A DNA stretch of 64,000 nucleotides from FEN-1219 sp963744305 (GCA_963744305.1 CAVUTF010000013.1:1-64000), one strand, 5' to 3'. Positions 10,873-21,285 are shown, counted from the first letter of the stretch. The notes: generated by a model from the sequence alone, not told the origin. A program made the numbers and translations.

Positions 10873-12054
10873 TCACGCGGGCTGGGCGGTATAGGCCTGG
10901 AGCTGTAGCGCGAAGTCGCGCAGCACGCGAATTCCGCTCGCCTCGGCCTCGGTGCACCAGAGCTGCAAGCGCTTGAGCCGATCGGACTCGGTCTTGCCGG
11001 ACTGTGTGCCCCAGAGCGCTTGAAGCCGCTGCTTGAAGTCGTAAACGGTGCGCAACGTCTGGTGGTGATGCAACGCCGTTTCGAGCAACTGGCGCGAGTT
11101 CGGGTCCGCAGTTTCATCATCGCGCAACATGAGCTTGCGAATCCGCGCGAGCTGCTTGTGCGGGAACTCGTGCGCGCCGCTTGCGAGATTGTGCACGGCG
11201 GGGGCGATGACGCGCCGGCCGTAAAGCTTCAGCACGTGGAACCGATTTGCGATGACGGCTCGCACGGTCTCGATGTCGATCGCATTCTTGTCCGTCGCGA
11301 ACGAAGTCTTCGGCGCAATGCGCTTCACGCGCGCGAGCTTGAGCAGCTCGAGCATGCGAATGTAGACCCAGCCGATGTCGAATTCCCACCACTTGTTCCC
11401 GAGCTTCGCCGAGTACGCGTAGGCGTGATGGTTGTTGTGGAATTCCTCGCCGCCGATCAAGAAGCCGAGCGGTACGATGTTCCGCGATGCATCCTGCGTT
11501 TCGAAGTTGCGGTAGCCCCAATAATGGCCGACACCGTTGATGACGCCGGCGGCCCAAAATGGGATCCAGAGCATTTGCACGAGGAACACGGGTAAGGCCA
11601 TCACGCCGAACAGCACGATGTCGATTGCGAGCATCGTGCCGATCCCGAGAAACCGGTAGCGGCCGTAGAGGTGCCGCTCGAGCCAGTCGTTGGGTGTGCC
11701 GCGGCCGTACGCCTCGACTGTGCCTTTCCGCATCGCTTCGTCGCGATACAACCCCACGCCGCCGAACAGCACGCGCCAGATGCCCCAGATCTGCGGACTG
11801 TGCGGATCGGCTTCGGTCTCGCACTTCGCGTGGTGCTTGCGGTGCACGGCGACCCACTCGCGCGTCACCATGCCGGTGGTGAGCCACAGCCAGAGCCGAA
11901 AGAAGTGGCTCGCGATCGGATGCAACGTCAGGGCGCGATGAGCCTGATGGCGATGCAGGAAGATCGTGACGCTTGCGATCGTGACGTGCGTGAAGAGAAA
12001 CGTCACCGCGACGTACCCCCACACCGATAGGTCCAGCAGACCGTCAAATCCCAT
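10873..12054 (-). CDS. Acyl-CoA/acyl-lipid delta-9-type fatty acid desaturase
   Basis: A 393-residue membrane di-iron desaturase. The three histidine boxes are HRHQAHR (residues 34-40), HRKHH (71-75) and HNNHH (206-210), with GHYWGYRNFE at about 176-185 supplying the extra histidine common in this family. Hydrophobic helices flank the boxes. It introduces a double bond into acyl chains using oxygen and an electron donor, so it modulates membrane fluidity. The C-terminal region of about 150 residues is charged and helical, longer than in the shortest members of the family. No ferredoxin or reductase partner is adjacent. The start ATG at 12054 begins MGFDGLLDLSVWGYVAV. Confidence 0.9.
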   Translation of the reverse strand: MGFDGLLDLSVWGYVAVTFLFTHVTIASVTIFLHRHQAHRALTLHPIASHFFRLWLWLTTGMVTREWVAVHRKHHAKCETEADPHSPQIWGIWRVLFGGVGLYRDEAMRKGTVEAYGRGTPNDWLERHLYGRYRFLGIGTMLAIDIVLFGVMALPVFLVQMLWIPFWAAGVINGVGHYWGYRNFETQDASRNIVPLGFLIGGEEFHNNHHAYAYSAKLGNKWWEFDIGWVYIRMLELLKLARVKRIAPKTSFATDKNAIDIETVRAVIANRFHVLKLYGRRVIAPAVHNLASGAHEFPHKQLARIRKLMLRDDETADPNSRQLLETALHHHQTLRTVYDFKQRLQALWGTQSGKTESDRLKRLQLWCTEAEASGIRVLRDFALQLQAYTAQPA

Positions 12055-12257
12055 AGTGCGTTTTGCGCTCCGTAGGCTGCCCTAAGCTCTCGCGTTAAAG
12101 ACGCCACCTGTGAAAGTTGCGGGCGTGAACCGTTCGCTTTTTGTTGTTCTTGCGGGCTTGGAAGCCCCGCCGCACAGCAATACCAGCCTCTCACTATGGG
12201 TTCGGCCTGAGGCTTTTGCAAGGACGCAGTCGACGCTGGCTGGAAAGCGCGCCGCCA

Positions 12258-13802
12258 CTAGTTTTGCGGCCCGGAAGCCGGGGCGTCCTCACCCATGAGC
12301 TCGCGCAGCAATGCGGCCGTCGCCGGGCGCACGACACCTTCCCGGCCCGAGAAACCGAATCCCCCGGCGCGGCCGAGCGCCGTATCGAGCGCCGTGAAGC
12401 CTTTGGCGTCCTTTACATCGAGATCGGCGCCGCTCGCCACGAGGAACTTGATCACGTCGTCGTAGCCCTGCAACGCCGCACCGTGCAGCGCCGTGCGCCC
12501 GCTCGCGTCGGTCGCGTTGACCGGCAGGCCCTTCTCGAGCAGCAACTGGATGGCGGCGATGGCTTGCTCCTGCGTCTTGTAGCGGCCGGTGGTGTCTTCC
12601 TCGGTGGTCCCCAAACCCGCGGCCGCCATCAAGGCGTTGATTCCGCCGCGTGTGAACCGATCGTTGCCGGACACTGTCGTGCCGATCGTTGGATCGCCGC
12701 CGTGTGCTAGCAGTAGCCGCATCGCTGGCAGATCCGCCGCCTTCGCAGCGCGCAGGAACGGCGTGGTGCCGGCGCCGAGCATCGTGTCGTTGCCGCGATC
12801 GAGCTTGGCGCGATACGGCGGCAAGCGCTCGAGCTGCGCGTTCGGATCGGCGCCGCGCTCGAGCAGCATCCGAGCGACGTCGAGCGCGGTCAACGAGTCC
12901 TCGAGCACCTTCGGCGCCGGGCGGTTGGAGCTCGGCATCGTGTTGAAGTCGATCGCCGCATACAACCCGCCCCGCCCGGTGTAGTCGACGAGGTTCGGAT
13001 CCGTTCCGGCTTGCACCAGCGCGCCGGCCACGTCGTAGTGGCCGTTGATCAACGCGAGCACCACCGGGCTGATGCCGTCCGGCGTGGTCATGTTCGCGTC
13101 GCCGCCAAGTGCTACGAGCGTGCCGATGCACTCGACGCAGCCTTCGCGCGCGGCGAACAACAGCGGCGTCATCCCGCCCGGTGGCAACCATTTGTCGCGG
13201 GGCTCCGCCGTCTCTTGACGCTCCCACTCCTCGACGTTCGAGCGCGCGTTCACGTCGGCGCCGCGCGCGACGAGCTCGCGAATCATCTCGGGATGGCCTT
13301 GTGCCGCGGCCCACATCAGGGCGGTCTGCCCGTGCCAAGGCTCACGCGCATCCACCGTCGCGCCGCGCTCGAGCAGCACCTTCGCCGCGTCGACGCTGCC
13401 GACGCGCGCTACGGTCATCAGGGCTGTTTCCCCGTCCTTGCTCACTTCGTTCGCGTCGGCGCCGGCCGCGAGCAGTCGCTCGATCATGGCCGCGCTGCCG
13501 TTGATCGCAGCGAGGTTGAGCGGCGTGACCCCATAGCGGTTGCGGGCGCTCGGATCCGCGCCGGAACGCAGCAAACGGTCCACGAGCTCGAGATCATTCT
13601 GGCGCACCGCCCAGTGCAGGGCCGTCGTGCCATCCGGTTCGACGGCGTTGAGATCGATCTTGCGGCGTGCGAGATCGAGAGCCGCGGCCCGGTCGCCGGA
13701 CTTGATGGCCTGCAAGAGCGGCGGAGGGTCGCCGGCTGCGGCGTTTGCGACCAGCGCGACGACGGCGGCGAGCGAGCAGCGAATTATGCGGGGGTGGCGC
13801 AT
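12258..13802 (-). CDS. Exported ankyrin-repeat protein
   Basis: About 514 residues: a Sec signal peptide (IIRCSLAAVVALVANAAAGD) is followed by at least nine ankyrin repeats of the form DGTTALHWAVRQNDLELVDR, YGVTPLNLAAINGS, DGETALMTVARVG, GQTALMWAAAQGHPEM and SGRTALHGAALQGYDDVI. Ankyrin repeats bind proteins; here they are expected in the periplasm. The ATG at 13802 was chosen because earlier codons would run into the stop of the preceding gene. It is the last gene of an operon with the DUF1552 and DUF1592 genes, 13 bases behind the former. A structural or protective partner role for the other two products is plausible by analogy with periplasmic AnkB near catalase genes, but that is inference. 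Confidence 0.85.
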   Translation of the reverse strand: MRHPRIIRCSLAAVVALVANAAAGDPPPLLQAIKSGDRAAALDLARRKIDLNAVEPDGTTALHWAVRQNDLELVDRLLRSGADPSARNRYGVTPLNLAAINGSAAMIERLLAAGADANEVSKDGETALMTVARVGSVDAAKVLLERGATVDAREPWHGQTALMWAAAQGHPEMIRELVARGADVNARSNVEEWERQETAEPRDKWLPPGGMTPLLFAAREGCVECIGTLVALGGDANMTTPDGISPVVLALINGHYDVAGALVQAGTDPNLVDYTGRGGLYAAIDFNTMPSSNRPAPKVLEDSLTALDVARMLLERGADPNAQLERLPPYRAKLDRGNDTMLGAGTTPFLRAAKAADLPAMRLLLAHGGDPTIGTTVSGNDRFTRGGINALMAAAGLGTTEEDTTGRYKTQEQAIAAIQLLLEKGLPVNATDASGRTALHGAALQGYDDVIKFLVASGADLDVKDAKGFTALDTALGRAGGFGFSGREGVVRPATAALLRELMGEDAPASGPQN

Positions 13803-13815
13803 GCGCGTTCGTCGA

Positions 13816-15138
13816 TCAGATCTCGGTGATCGTGCCGGTGCTGTCACCGAGGCTTTCGATCGGCACATCGACCTTCTGCAACATCGTGAGCAGCAAATTC
13901 GTCATCGGTGTGTGCTCGGCGCAGAGCACGTGCTGGCCGCCCGTGATCCGGCCGTTGCCCCCACCGACGACCACGTTCGGCAGCGGATAGTGATCATGGG
14001 CGTTGCTGTTGCTCATGTTGCTGCCGTAGAGAAGTATCGCATGGTCGAGCAGCGAGCCGTCGCCGTCGGGCGTGGCGTCGAGCTTCGCGAGGAACTTGCC
14101 GAACAGGCCAATGTGGTAGTTCTGGATCCGCGCGTTCATCTCGAGCTTCTCGGCTCGGTTCTGGTGATGCGAAACTGCGTGGTGTCCCTCCGTGACCCCG
14201 ACCTGCGTGTAGGTGCGATTGCTGACCTCCCGCGCCATCATGAACGTGAAGACGCGCGTGATATCGGCTTGGTAGGCGAGCGCCAGCAAGTCGAACATCG
14301 TATCGACATGGTCCTCGTACTCGAACGGGATGCCCGCCGGTGCTTCCGGAATCGTGAGGTCGGGGTTCAGGGAGATCTGCGACTCCGCGCGGGTGAGCCG
14401 CCTCTCGATCTCGCGGACGCCTTCTAGATAGAGATCGAGCGTCTCGCGGTCGTGACCGCCGAGCTGGTGTTGCAACCCCGTGGCCTGTGCGGTCAGTGCA
14501 TCGAGGATGCTGCGATCCTCGCGGCGACGTGCGAGTCGCGCTTCTTCGCTGCCGCCTTGACCAAACATCCGCTCGAACACCTTGCGCGGGTTGATCTCCA
14601 TCGGCATCGGCGACGTTTCCGTGCGCCAGGAGAGCGTGTTCATGTAGATGCAGCCGTAGTCGCGGTCGCAGGCGCCGATCAAGCCCGAGTGGTCCTCGGT
14701 GGCTAGCTCCATCGACGGCAGCAGCGTGTCCTGGCCGATCGCGGCGGCCGCGATTTGATCGGCCGTTACGCCGGCATACGCATCCACGCCCTGAGTCGGC
14801 TTGGGGCGCACGCCGCTCAACCATGTGGTCGGGGAGAGCGAGTGCACGGCCGTCGAGTCCGCGGCGCGGTGATGCAACTGGCTCACGATGTTGAGCCGGT
14901 CGCGGTAGGGCTCGAGCGGCTTCAAGATCTGCTTGAACTCGAAGCCGCTCCCCACGGTGTCCGGCTTCCAGTGAGCCATCACGGCGCCGTGCGGGACGTA
15001 CACGAATCCAAGGCGCGGCGCTTGCTTCGTGGTGGCCGCGAACGCGGGGACCATCGCGTCCAGCATCGGCAGCGCGAGCGTGGCTCCGACACCCTTCAAG
15101 AAAGTGCGGCGCGGCAGGTGTCTCTTCGTGATGAACAT
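13816..15138 (-). CDS. Tat-exported DUF1552 protein
   Basis: A 440-residue protein with the Tat-type signal RRTFLKGVGATLALPMLDAM, typical of DUF1552 proteins, which are DUF1501-like and resemble alkaline phosphatase-type folds. Landmarks are LGFVYVPHGAVMAHWKPD, TTWLSGVRPK, EGVREIERRL, GVTEGHHAVSHHQNR and ILLYGSNMSNSNAHDHYPL. The histidine-rich blocks suggest a metal site but the activity is not known. It lies 12 bases downstream of the DUF1592 cytochrome gene, the usual partner of DUF1552 in Planctomycetes, Acidobacteria and some Proteobacteria. Tat export implies folding, perhaps with a cofactor, before transport. Confidence 0.88.
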   Translation of the reverse strand: MFITKRHLPRRTFLKGVGATLALPMLDAMVPAFAATTKQAPRLGFVYVPHGAVMAHWKPDTVGSGFEFKQILKPLEPYRDRLNIVSQLHHRAADSTAVHSLSPTTWLSGVRPKPTQGVDAYAGVTADQIAAAAIGQDTLLPSMELATEDHSGLIGACDRDYGCIYMNTLSWRTETSPMPMEINPRKVFERMFGQGGSEEARLARRREDRSILDALTAQATGLQHQLGGHDRETLDLYLEGVREIERRLTRAESQISLNPDLTIPEAPAGIPFEYEDHVDTMFDLLALAYQADITRVFTFMMAREVSNRTYTQVGVTEGHHAVSHHQNRAEKLEMNARIQNYHIGLFGKFLAKLDATPDGDGSLLDHAILLYGSNMSNSNAHDHYPLPNVVVGGGNGRITGGQHVLCAEHTPMTNLLLTMLQKVDVPIESLGDSTGTITEI

Positions 15139-15150
15139 TGAGGTCTCCTG

Positions 15151-17613
15151 CTACTCGACCGAATCCTGCTCGAGAGAGGCCGTAGTCACCGCGGCCGGTT
15201 GTGCAACCTTCATCGTGAACGCAGGGCTGTTCGCGATCCCGAGGATCAACTCGGAAAAGCGATAATCGGCCGCCGCGGCTTGCCGCACGATGGCGCGCAC
15301 GGTGGGCATGTCGAACGGTTCAAGGCCGCGACCGAGTGCATACGTCAACAGTTTCTCAGCGACGATGCCGACGAATTGCTCGGGCTCATCCGCCAACGCC
15401 TCGCGCAATGTGACGGGGCCGTTCACCGGCGTGCCGTTGGCCATCTGGCCGGACGAGTCGATCGTCCCGCCGGGTTCTTTGGTGCGCCAGGCTCCGACGG
15501 CGTCGAAGTTCTCGAGTGCGAACCCGATCGGATCCATGACGTTGTGGCACGTCGCACAGACGGGATTTGCGCGATGCGCCTCGAGACGCTCTCGGACCGA
15601 GCGAGCTTCCTTGCCCGGCGCATTCTCCTCGAGCGCCGGCACGTTCGGCGGGGGCGAGGGGGGCGGCGTGCCGAGAACGTTCGTCAGAATCCATTTGCCG
15701 CGCAATACGGGCGACGTTCGGTTCGGGTACGAAGTGACGGTCTGGATGCTGCCATGACCCAAGAGCCCGATTCGATTCGGATCCGTCACCGGGACGCGGC
15801 GGAAGTGACTGCCGTAGACGTTGGGGATGCCGTAGTGCTCGGCGAGCCGCTGATTGACGAAGGTGTAGTCGGCAGTCAGAAGCTCGAGCACGCTGCGATC
15901 CTCTCGCATGATGCTCTCGAAGAAGAGCTCCGTCTCGCGCCGCATCGCTTGCCGCAGATTTTCGTCGAAGTTCGGAAACTCCTCGACGTCCGGCCGCGTG
16001 CTCTGCAGATTGCGCAGATACAGCCATTGACCGGCGAAATTCTCCACCAGTGCGCTCGCGCGCGGATCGGCGAGCATGCGCCGGATCTGTTGCTCGTAGA
16101 CCTTCGGCTCCGACAAGCGACCGCGCTCGGCAAGCTCGAGGAGCTCGTCGTCGGGGAGGCTGCTCCACAGGAAGAACGACAAACGCGACGCCAGCGCGAT
16201 GTCGTCCACCGCATATAGCGCACCAGGCGCGACGTCTTCCGGATCCGGCTCGCTGCGGAACAGGAATGCGGGGCTCGTTAGGAGCACGCGCAGAGCGTTC
16301 TGAATGCCGGTCTCGAAAGTGCCGCGCTCGCGCCCGTCGCCGTAGAACTCGAGCAAAAGCTCGATGTCCTCGGTCGTCACGGGTCGCCGGTAAGCGCGAT
16401 GTGCGAGCGATGTGAGAATCTCCTCGGCGCAGCGGCGCTCTTCGGCGGTGCGCGAAGGTGTGCACGTAAAAATGCGCCGCCGACTCGGCGTGTCGCCCGG
16501 TCCCTGCGCATTGAAAGGTCCAGTCACGTTGACATAGTCGACGACCGGCAGGCCGTTCATGTTCTGCAGATCGAGATCCCGCGTATGCAGCTCGAGCGGT
16601 TCATGGCTTTCGGCGCCGTTGCGCTGCACGAACGCGATGCCGACGTCATGCGGGCCGCCCGTGACGAACACGCGCTTGCGCAGCCGCTCGTCGATCGCGT
16701 TCGCGGCGGCGGAGAAATTCGCGTCCGACATCGCGTTGTCTTCTTCGCCGCCTACCTGCGCGGCGAAAACGCGCTCGCCGTCGATCGTGATCTCGATCTC
16801 GTGGGCCCACTCCAGCCCGGTCATGTAGCCAACGATGTTGCGTCGTAAAAACACGTTGAAGTCGTACTCGGCGTCGAGCGGGAAGTTGTGGCGGATCAAC
16901 AGACCGCCGCGCGTGCCGATCGGCAGCCCCTCGATGTGCTCTCCCTGAGCAAGATCGGGCGGAGCTCGATAGACCGAAATGATCGGAGTCGTTTCGGGAT
17001 CGCCGATCGCGAGGCTTGCGATCTTGGCGGACGCGGCGAGGTACTGCTCGAGCAAGGAGGGCGACACGCGCAGGATGTCCGCGATGTTGTCGAAGCCGTA
17101 GCCCTCGTCGTCGGCCGGCAGGAATTCCGCGGCGTCGATCTGCAGAGCGAGCAAATCGCGCACGGCATTGCCGTACTCGGCGCGGTTCAAGCGATGAATC
17201 GACGCGCGGCCCGGATTCGGATTGGCTAGCGCAGCGGCGTCGAGCGACGTCGTGAGCCAGTCCACCATTAGATGATAGGTGTCCCTATCGGGCCGAGGCA
17301 TGCCCTGCGGCGGCATCGCGCCCGCGCGCAGCTTGCGGACGACCCGCTCCCAGATTTCGGCGTCGCCGGCCACGTGCTCGAAGTCGCGCGTGTCGAGCAC
17401 GACGTCAGCAATCTTGGCGTACTGGTTGTGGCAGGCGAAACAGTACTGCGTGAAGAAGACTTTCGCGGATTCCGGTGAGAACGGTTGCGGCTCCTGGGAG
17501 GGTTGCGACGACGGCGCGGATGGCTGCGCAAGTTCCGGGCCCGTTTGCGCAATCGCCGCGGCGGCCGCGAGAAGCGCGGGCAAGCCCGGGATGGCGAAGC
17601 GCTGAAATGTCAT
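15151..17613 (-). CDS. Exported c-type cytochrome with DUF1587/DUF1592/DUF1588/DUF1585 domains
   Basis: An 820-residue periplasmic protein. After a signal peptide it carries a haem-c motif CFACH (Cys58-His62) with the downstream ligand region GAMPPQGMP. Next come the DUF1587 block IHRLNRAEYGNAVRDLLAL, a carbohydrate-binding-like middle section, the DUF1592 block AHRAYRRPVTTEDIELLLEF and ALRVLLTSPAFLFR, the DUF1588 block IGLLGHGSIQTVTSYPNRTS, a second CATCH (Cys686) motif in PVCATCHNVMDPIGFALENF, and a DUF1585 tail. The function of this planctomycete-type cytochrome family is unproven. Being first in the operon, it is predicted to pass electrons to or from the DUF1552 protein. The reading frame is intact, unlike several neighbours. 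Confidence 0.9.
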   Translation of the reverse strand: MTFQRFAIPGLPALLAAAAAIAQTGPELAQPSAPSSQPSQEPQPFSPESAKVFFTQYCFACHNQYAKIADVVLDTRDFEHVAGDAEIWERVVRKLRAGAMPPQGMPRPDRDTYHLMVDWLTTSLDAAALANPNPGRASIHRLNRAEYGNAVRDLLALQIDAAEFLPADDEGYGFDNIADILRVSPSLLEQYLAASAKIASLAIGDPETTPIISVYRAPPDLAQGEHIEGLPIGTRGGLLIRHNFPLDAEYDFNVFLRRNIVGYMTGLEWAHEIEITIDGERVFAAQVGGEEDNAMSDANFSAAANAIDERLRKRVFVTGGPHDVGIAFVQRNGAESHEPLELHTRDLDLQNMNGLPVVDYVNVTGPFNAQGPGDTPSRRRIFTCTPSRTAEERRCAEEILTSLAHRAYRRPVTTEDIELLLEFYGDGRERGTFETGIQNALRVLLTSPAFLFRSEPDPEDVAPGALYAVDDIALASRLSFFLWSSLPDDELLELAERGRLSEPKVYEQQIRRMLADPRASALVENFAGQWLYLRNLQSTRPDVEEFPNFDENLRQAMRRETELFFESIMREDRSVLELLTADYTFVNQRLAEHYGIPNVYGSHFRRVPVTDPNRIGLLGHGSIQTVTSYPNRTSPVLRGKWILTNVLGTPPPSPPPNVPALEENAPGKEARSVRERLEAHRANPVCATCHNVMDPIGFALENFDAVGAWRTKEPGGTIDSSGQMANGTPVNGPVTLREALADEPEQFVGIVAEKLLTYALGRGLEPFDMPTVRAIVRQAAAADYRFSELILGIANSPAFTMKVAQPAAVTTASLEQDSVE

Positions 17614-17964
17614 GTCGCGAAGGCCTCTCCATCAAGACAAGTTATTGAAAATGCGCATGAATATTAGATCAAAACCGCGGCTGACCGACAACGCGAAAGG
17701 CCGGGCGATGGTCCGCGTGCGGCCAGGCCAACACCCGCACCGATTATGGTGACAGAAAAATTAGAGCCCGGGCCCGGGGGGCCAGTTCCTCACGCCAGTC
17801 TGGCGCGCCGTTGGCCGACGCATGGGAGCTTCCGAACCGGTCTGCGCCGCGCGCAGCGTGCCTCCTCAGGGCGCGGCGAGCAATATGCGAAGCGCCGTTG
17901 CGGCCAAATTTCAAGCTCGATTTTTCTCAAGGAGGCCGGCGTCCTACGCTCGGCGACGCCGCCG
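17614..17964. other. Gene-free stretch with probable promoter region
   Basis: No convincing gene is seen on either strand. The part next to 17613 is A+T-rich (ttgatctaatattcatgcgc on the minus strand) and probably holds the promoter of the DUF1592-DUF1552-ankyrin operon. Nearer 17765 there is a strongly G+C-rich tract with gcccgggcccggggggcc. Open frames across it have random-looking composition. Confidence 0.4.
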
Positions 17965-18540
17965 TCAGAGGCACGTGCGGAAGTCGAAGCAGTTGCAAAG
18001 GCGCCAGCAGACGAGCGGCGGCGGAGACTCGGGCTCCGGAATCAACTTCCGGTACTCGGGATACATCTTCTCCGCGCCGCCGCGCAGCACTTCGTGCGGC
18101 AAGCCATACCAACCGGCCATGTCAGATTGTCAAGTTCGGATTCGTGCCCGGCAGATGGTGTGGAACGCTGTCCTCGGTCACGGGCGGAAGCTCCGTCACG
18201 TACTCGCAGTAAACCCGGCACTTGTAGCCGATGAGAACCCAGCTCCGGCTGCGCACGAGCGTTTCCGTGAAAAAGACGGGATCTTCGACCACGGTGATGA
18301 TCGTGAGGATGGCGCCGTATCGCGCCCAGTGCTCGGTCGACGTGCGCTGGTCGCTGCTCGGTACCTCGTTGCGGCGATGGTAGTTCGCCTTCAAGTGGGT
18401 GGTGGTGATCGTGAGCTGGTTGCCTTCCCAGACGCTGGTCGAGAAACCTTGGAACGTGTGCTCGGCGAGCGAGCCCGGCCGTCGAGCCAAATCGTGCGCG
18501 TGCTGCCTCATGCGGGCATGTAGGTCGTTGCAATCCGGAG
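17965..18540 (-). pseudogene. Truncated secreted-protein gene related to 33743-34621
   Basis: The minus strand carries the C-terminal half of the family seen at 33743-34621 and 31343-32207: FQGFSTSVWEGNQLTITTTH, then LKANYHRRNEVPSSDQRTS, VVEDPVFFTETLVRS and LPGTNPNLT. A frameshift near 18125 restores MAGWYGLPHEVLRGGAEKMY, matching the ending of the 33743 protein, with a stop at 17965-17967. Another shift near 18510 links to IWLDGRP upstream. The N-terminal half and signal peptide are missing, because the ABC permease stop at 18566 follows at once. The last residues CWRLCNCFDFRTCL form a cysteine-rich tail not seen in the other two copies. It is most likely a remnant left by deletion. Confidence 0.6.
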
Positions 18541-18565
18541 AAATAGGCGCGTTTGCGCGCGCGGG

Positions 18566-19432
18566 CTAGGTTTGCATGCCCCAGCGTCGGATGGTGCGGT
18601 TCTCGATCAGACGGAAGATCACGTTTTCGACGAACAGACCGAAGATGATGACGGTCAGAAGTCCCGCGAAGACTTCGGGAATCAAGAGCTGATTCTTCTT
18701 CTCGAAGATGTACCAACCGAGGCCGCCGGACCCCGAGCTCACGCCGAACACGAGCTCCGCGGCGATCAGCGTGCGCCACGCGAACGCCCAGCCGACTTTC
18801 AGCCCCGTGAGGATGCTCGGAAAGGCGCCCGGAATCAGAATCCGCGCTATGTACGAGAGCGCCGAGAGGCCGTAATTCTGACCGACCATCTTGAGTGTGG
18901 GGCTGAGCGCGCGGAAGCCGGCGAACGTGTTCAGCGCAACCGCCCACAGCACCGCGTGCACGAGCACGAAGATCACGCTGTTGTCCCCGAGACCGAACCA
19001 GATCAACGCCAGCGGCAATAGCGCAATCGAGGGCAACGGGTTGAACATTGCGGTCAACGTCTCGAGCAGATCCGCGCCGATGCGCGCCACGCTCGCGAAG
19101 GCGGTGAGCACGGCGGCAACCGCGAGCCCGGCCGCGTAGCCTTTCAGCAATAGCGACAGCGTGTACACGCCCGCAGTAGGAATCTCCCCCGACAGGAGCG
19201 CGGACCAGAGCGCCGCCACGGTCGCGGTGAACGTCGGGAACAGCAGGGGGTTGTCGAGAATCCGCGCGTAGATTTCCCACACCAATGCGAGCAAGACGAG
19301 CAGAACTGTCTTGCGCAGCGCGCCGTTTGCGTACAGCTTCGTCCAGGTGCTCAAGGGTTGCGCGCTCACCTGGCTCGGGTCGAACGCGAGCTCGTGAAAG
19401 ACCTCGGGCCGATCGACGCTTGAGTTAGCCAT
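18566..19432 (-). CDS. ABC transporter permease (SsuC/TauC type)
   Basis: Inner-membrane permease of a nitrate/sulfonate/taurine-type importer, with about six helices and the cytoplasmic coupling loop between GFRALSPTLKMVGQNYGLS and IPGAFPSILTGLKVGWAFAW. The translation start is taken as the ATG at 19432 because gggagaac lies nine bases before it; the TTG at 19438 is less likely. It begins 15 bases after the ATPase stop, so it is the last gene of the importer operon. Members of this type import small organic anions; the substrate is not evident from the permease alone. Confidence 0.88.
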   Translation of the reverse strand: MANSSVDRPEVFHELAFDPSQVSAQPLSTWTKLYANGALRKTVLLVLLALVWEIYARILDNPLLFPTFTATVAALWSALLSGEIPTAGVYTLSLLLKGYAAGLAVAAVLTAFASVARIGADLLETLTAMFNPLPSIALLPLALIWFGLGDNSVIFVLVHAVLWAVALNTFAGFRALSPTLKMVGQNYGLSALSYIARILIPGAFPSILTGLKVGWAFAWRTLIAAELVFGVSSGSGGLGWYIFEKKNQLLIPEVFAGLLTVIIFGLFVENVIFRLIENRTIRRWGMQT

Positions 19433-19447
19433 CTGCAATGTTCTCCC

Positions 19448-20210
<763 letters not shown>

Positions 20211-20241
20211 TTTCCGGCGAGCTGCGATGCTGCCCCGCGGG

Positions 20242-21285
20242 CTAGGTGCCGGGGGCGGCGTGCAGCTCGGGAAAGAACAAATCGCGCCACGAGGAGGGCT
20301 CCGTCTCGATCGAGCCGATCGCGTGCATGAACTGGGCGTATTTCTGGACGTTCTCGGGCGTAGTCGTGAAGCGGATGCTCGGGTCCTTCAGGACATCGAC
20401 GAGCTCCGCGACGGAGAATCCGGCGCCCGATTCCGCGGCGAACAGGATCCGCGCCGCCTCTTCGGGTGCGTCGCGGATCAACTCGGCGGCCTCCTCGAGC
20501 GCCGCAAGCACCGCGGCATAGGTTTGCGGATTCTCCTCACGAAACCGCGCCGTCGTCGACAGCATCGTGAACGTCGTGGAACCGCCCAAAATGTCGTCGG
20601 TCGTGAGCACGGTGCGCACGTTGGGGTCTTTCAGCTCGCGTTGGTGCCACGGCGGCGAGGTGAAATGAGCGTTGATCTGGCTGGTGCCCGAGAGCAACGC
20701 GACGACGGCGTCCGGATGCGTCATCGTCACCGTGTAGCGATCGAAGCGGCCGGCGTCGGCCGCGCCGTAGCGTTCTGCCGCGTACATCTGCATCGCGATC
20801 GCCGGTATCGACACCTTGATGGCCGTAACGGCGATCTTGTCCTGCTCGGTCAGATCCTCGAGCGAGTTGAGATGCTTGGCTCGCGTGTTCAGGTACATCG
20901 GCAACGAAGACATCGCGGCGACGCCGCGCACGTCCACGGACTCCCGCGTGCGATCCCACAGCGTGATGAAGGCCGGCGGTCCGGCCGCGATGAAGTCCAC
21001 CGATCCCGACAACAGCGCGTCGTTCATGACAGCGGGCCCGCCGAGATCGATCCAACGAACGGTCAAGCTCTCGATGCCGGCCGCTTTCGCGTGCTTCTCG
21101 ATCAGCGCCTGCTCGCGCATCACATACAAGGGCAGGAAACCGACGCCGCCCGCGCCCAACGGAATTCGCACCTCGTTGCTCGGTGCGGATGGGCCGCCGC
21201 ATGCGGCGACGGCAGCGGCCGCGATTGCGGCGAGGCGCGCGAGCCCTGACCCCACGGAGCGAGCCCGGAACGCGACGTTGCTCAT
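20242..21285 (-). CDS. ABC transporter substrate-binding lipoprotein (NMT1/SsuA-like)
   Basis: A 347-residue lipoprotein with a signal sequence ending in the lipobox AVAAC at Cys29 and an NMT1-type periplasmic-binding fold: RIPLGAGGVGFLPLYVMREQ, DFIAAGPPAFITLWDR, VTAIKVSIPAIAMQM and FHEN-like C-terminal helices. Similar proteins bind alkanesulfonates, pyrimidine precursors or aromatic acids. Its ATG overlaps the stop of the MmgE/PrpD gene as ATGA, so the two are translationally coupled. The pairing suggests that the imported compound is a substrate or precursor for the PrpD-type enzyme, but the compound is unknown. Confidence 0.85.
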   Translation of the reverse strand: MSNVAFRARSVGSGLARLAAIAAAAVAACGGPSAPSNEVRIPLGAGGVGFLPLYVMREQALIEKHAKAAGIESLTVRWIDLGGPAVMNDALLSGSVDFIAAGPPAFITLWDRTRESVDVRGVAAMSSLPMYLNTRAKHLNSLEDLTEQDKIAVTAIKVSIPAIAMQMYAAERYGAADAGRFDRYTVTMTHPDAVVALLSGTSQINAHFTSPPWHQRELKDPNVRTVLTTDDILGGSTTFTMLSTTARFREENPQTYAAVLAALEEAAELIRDAPEEAARILFAAESGAGFSVAELVDVLKDPSIRFTTTPENVQKYAQFMHAIGSIETEPSSWRDLFFPELHAAPGT

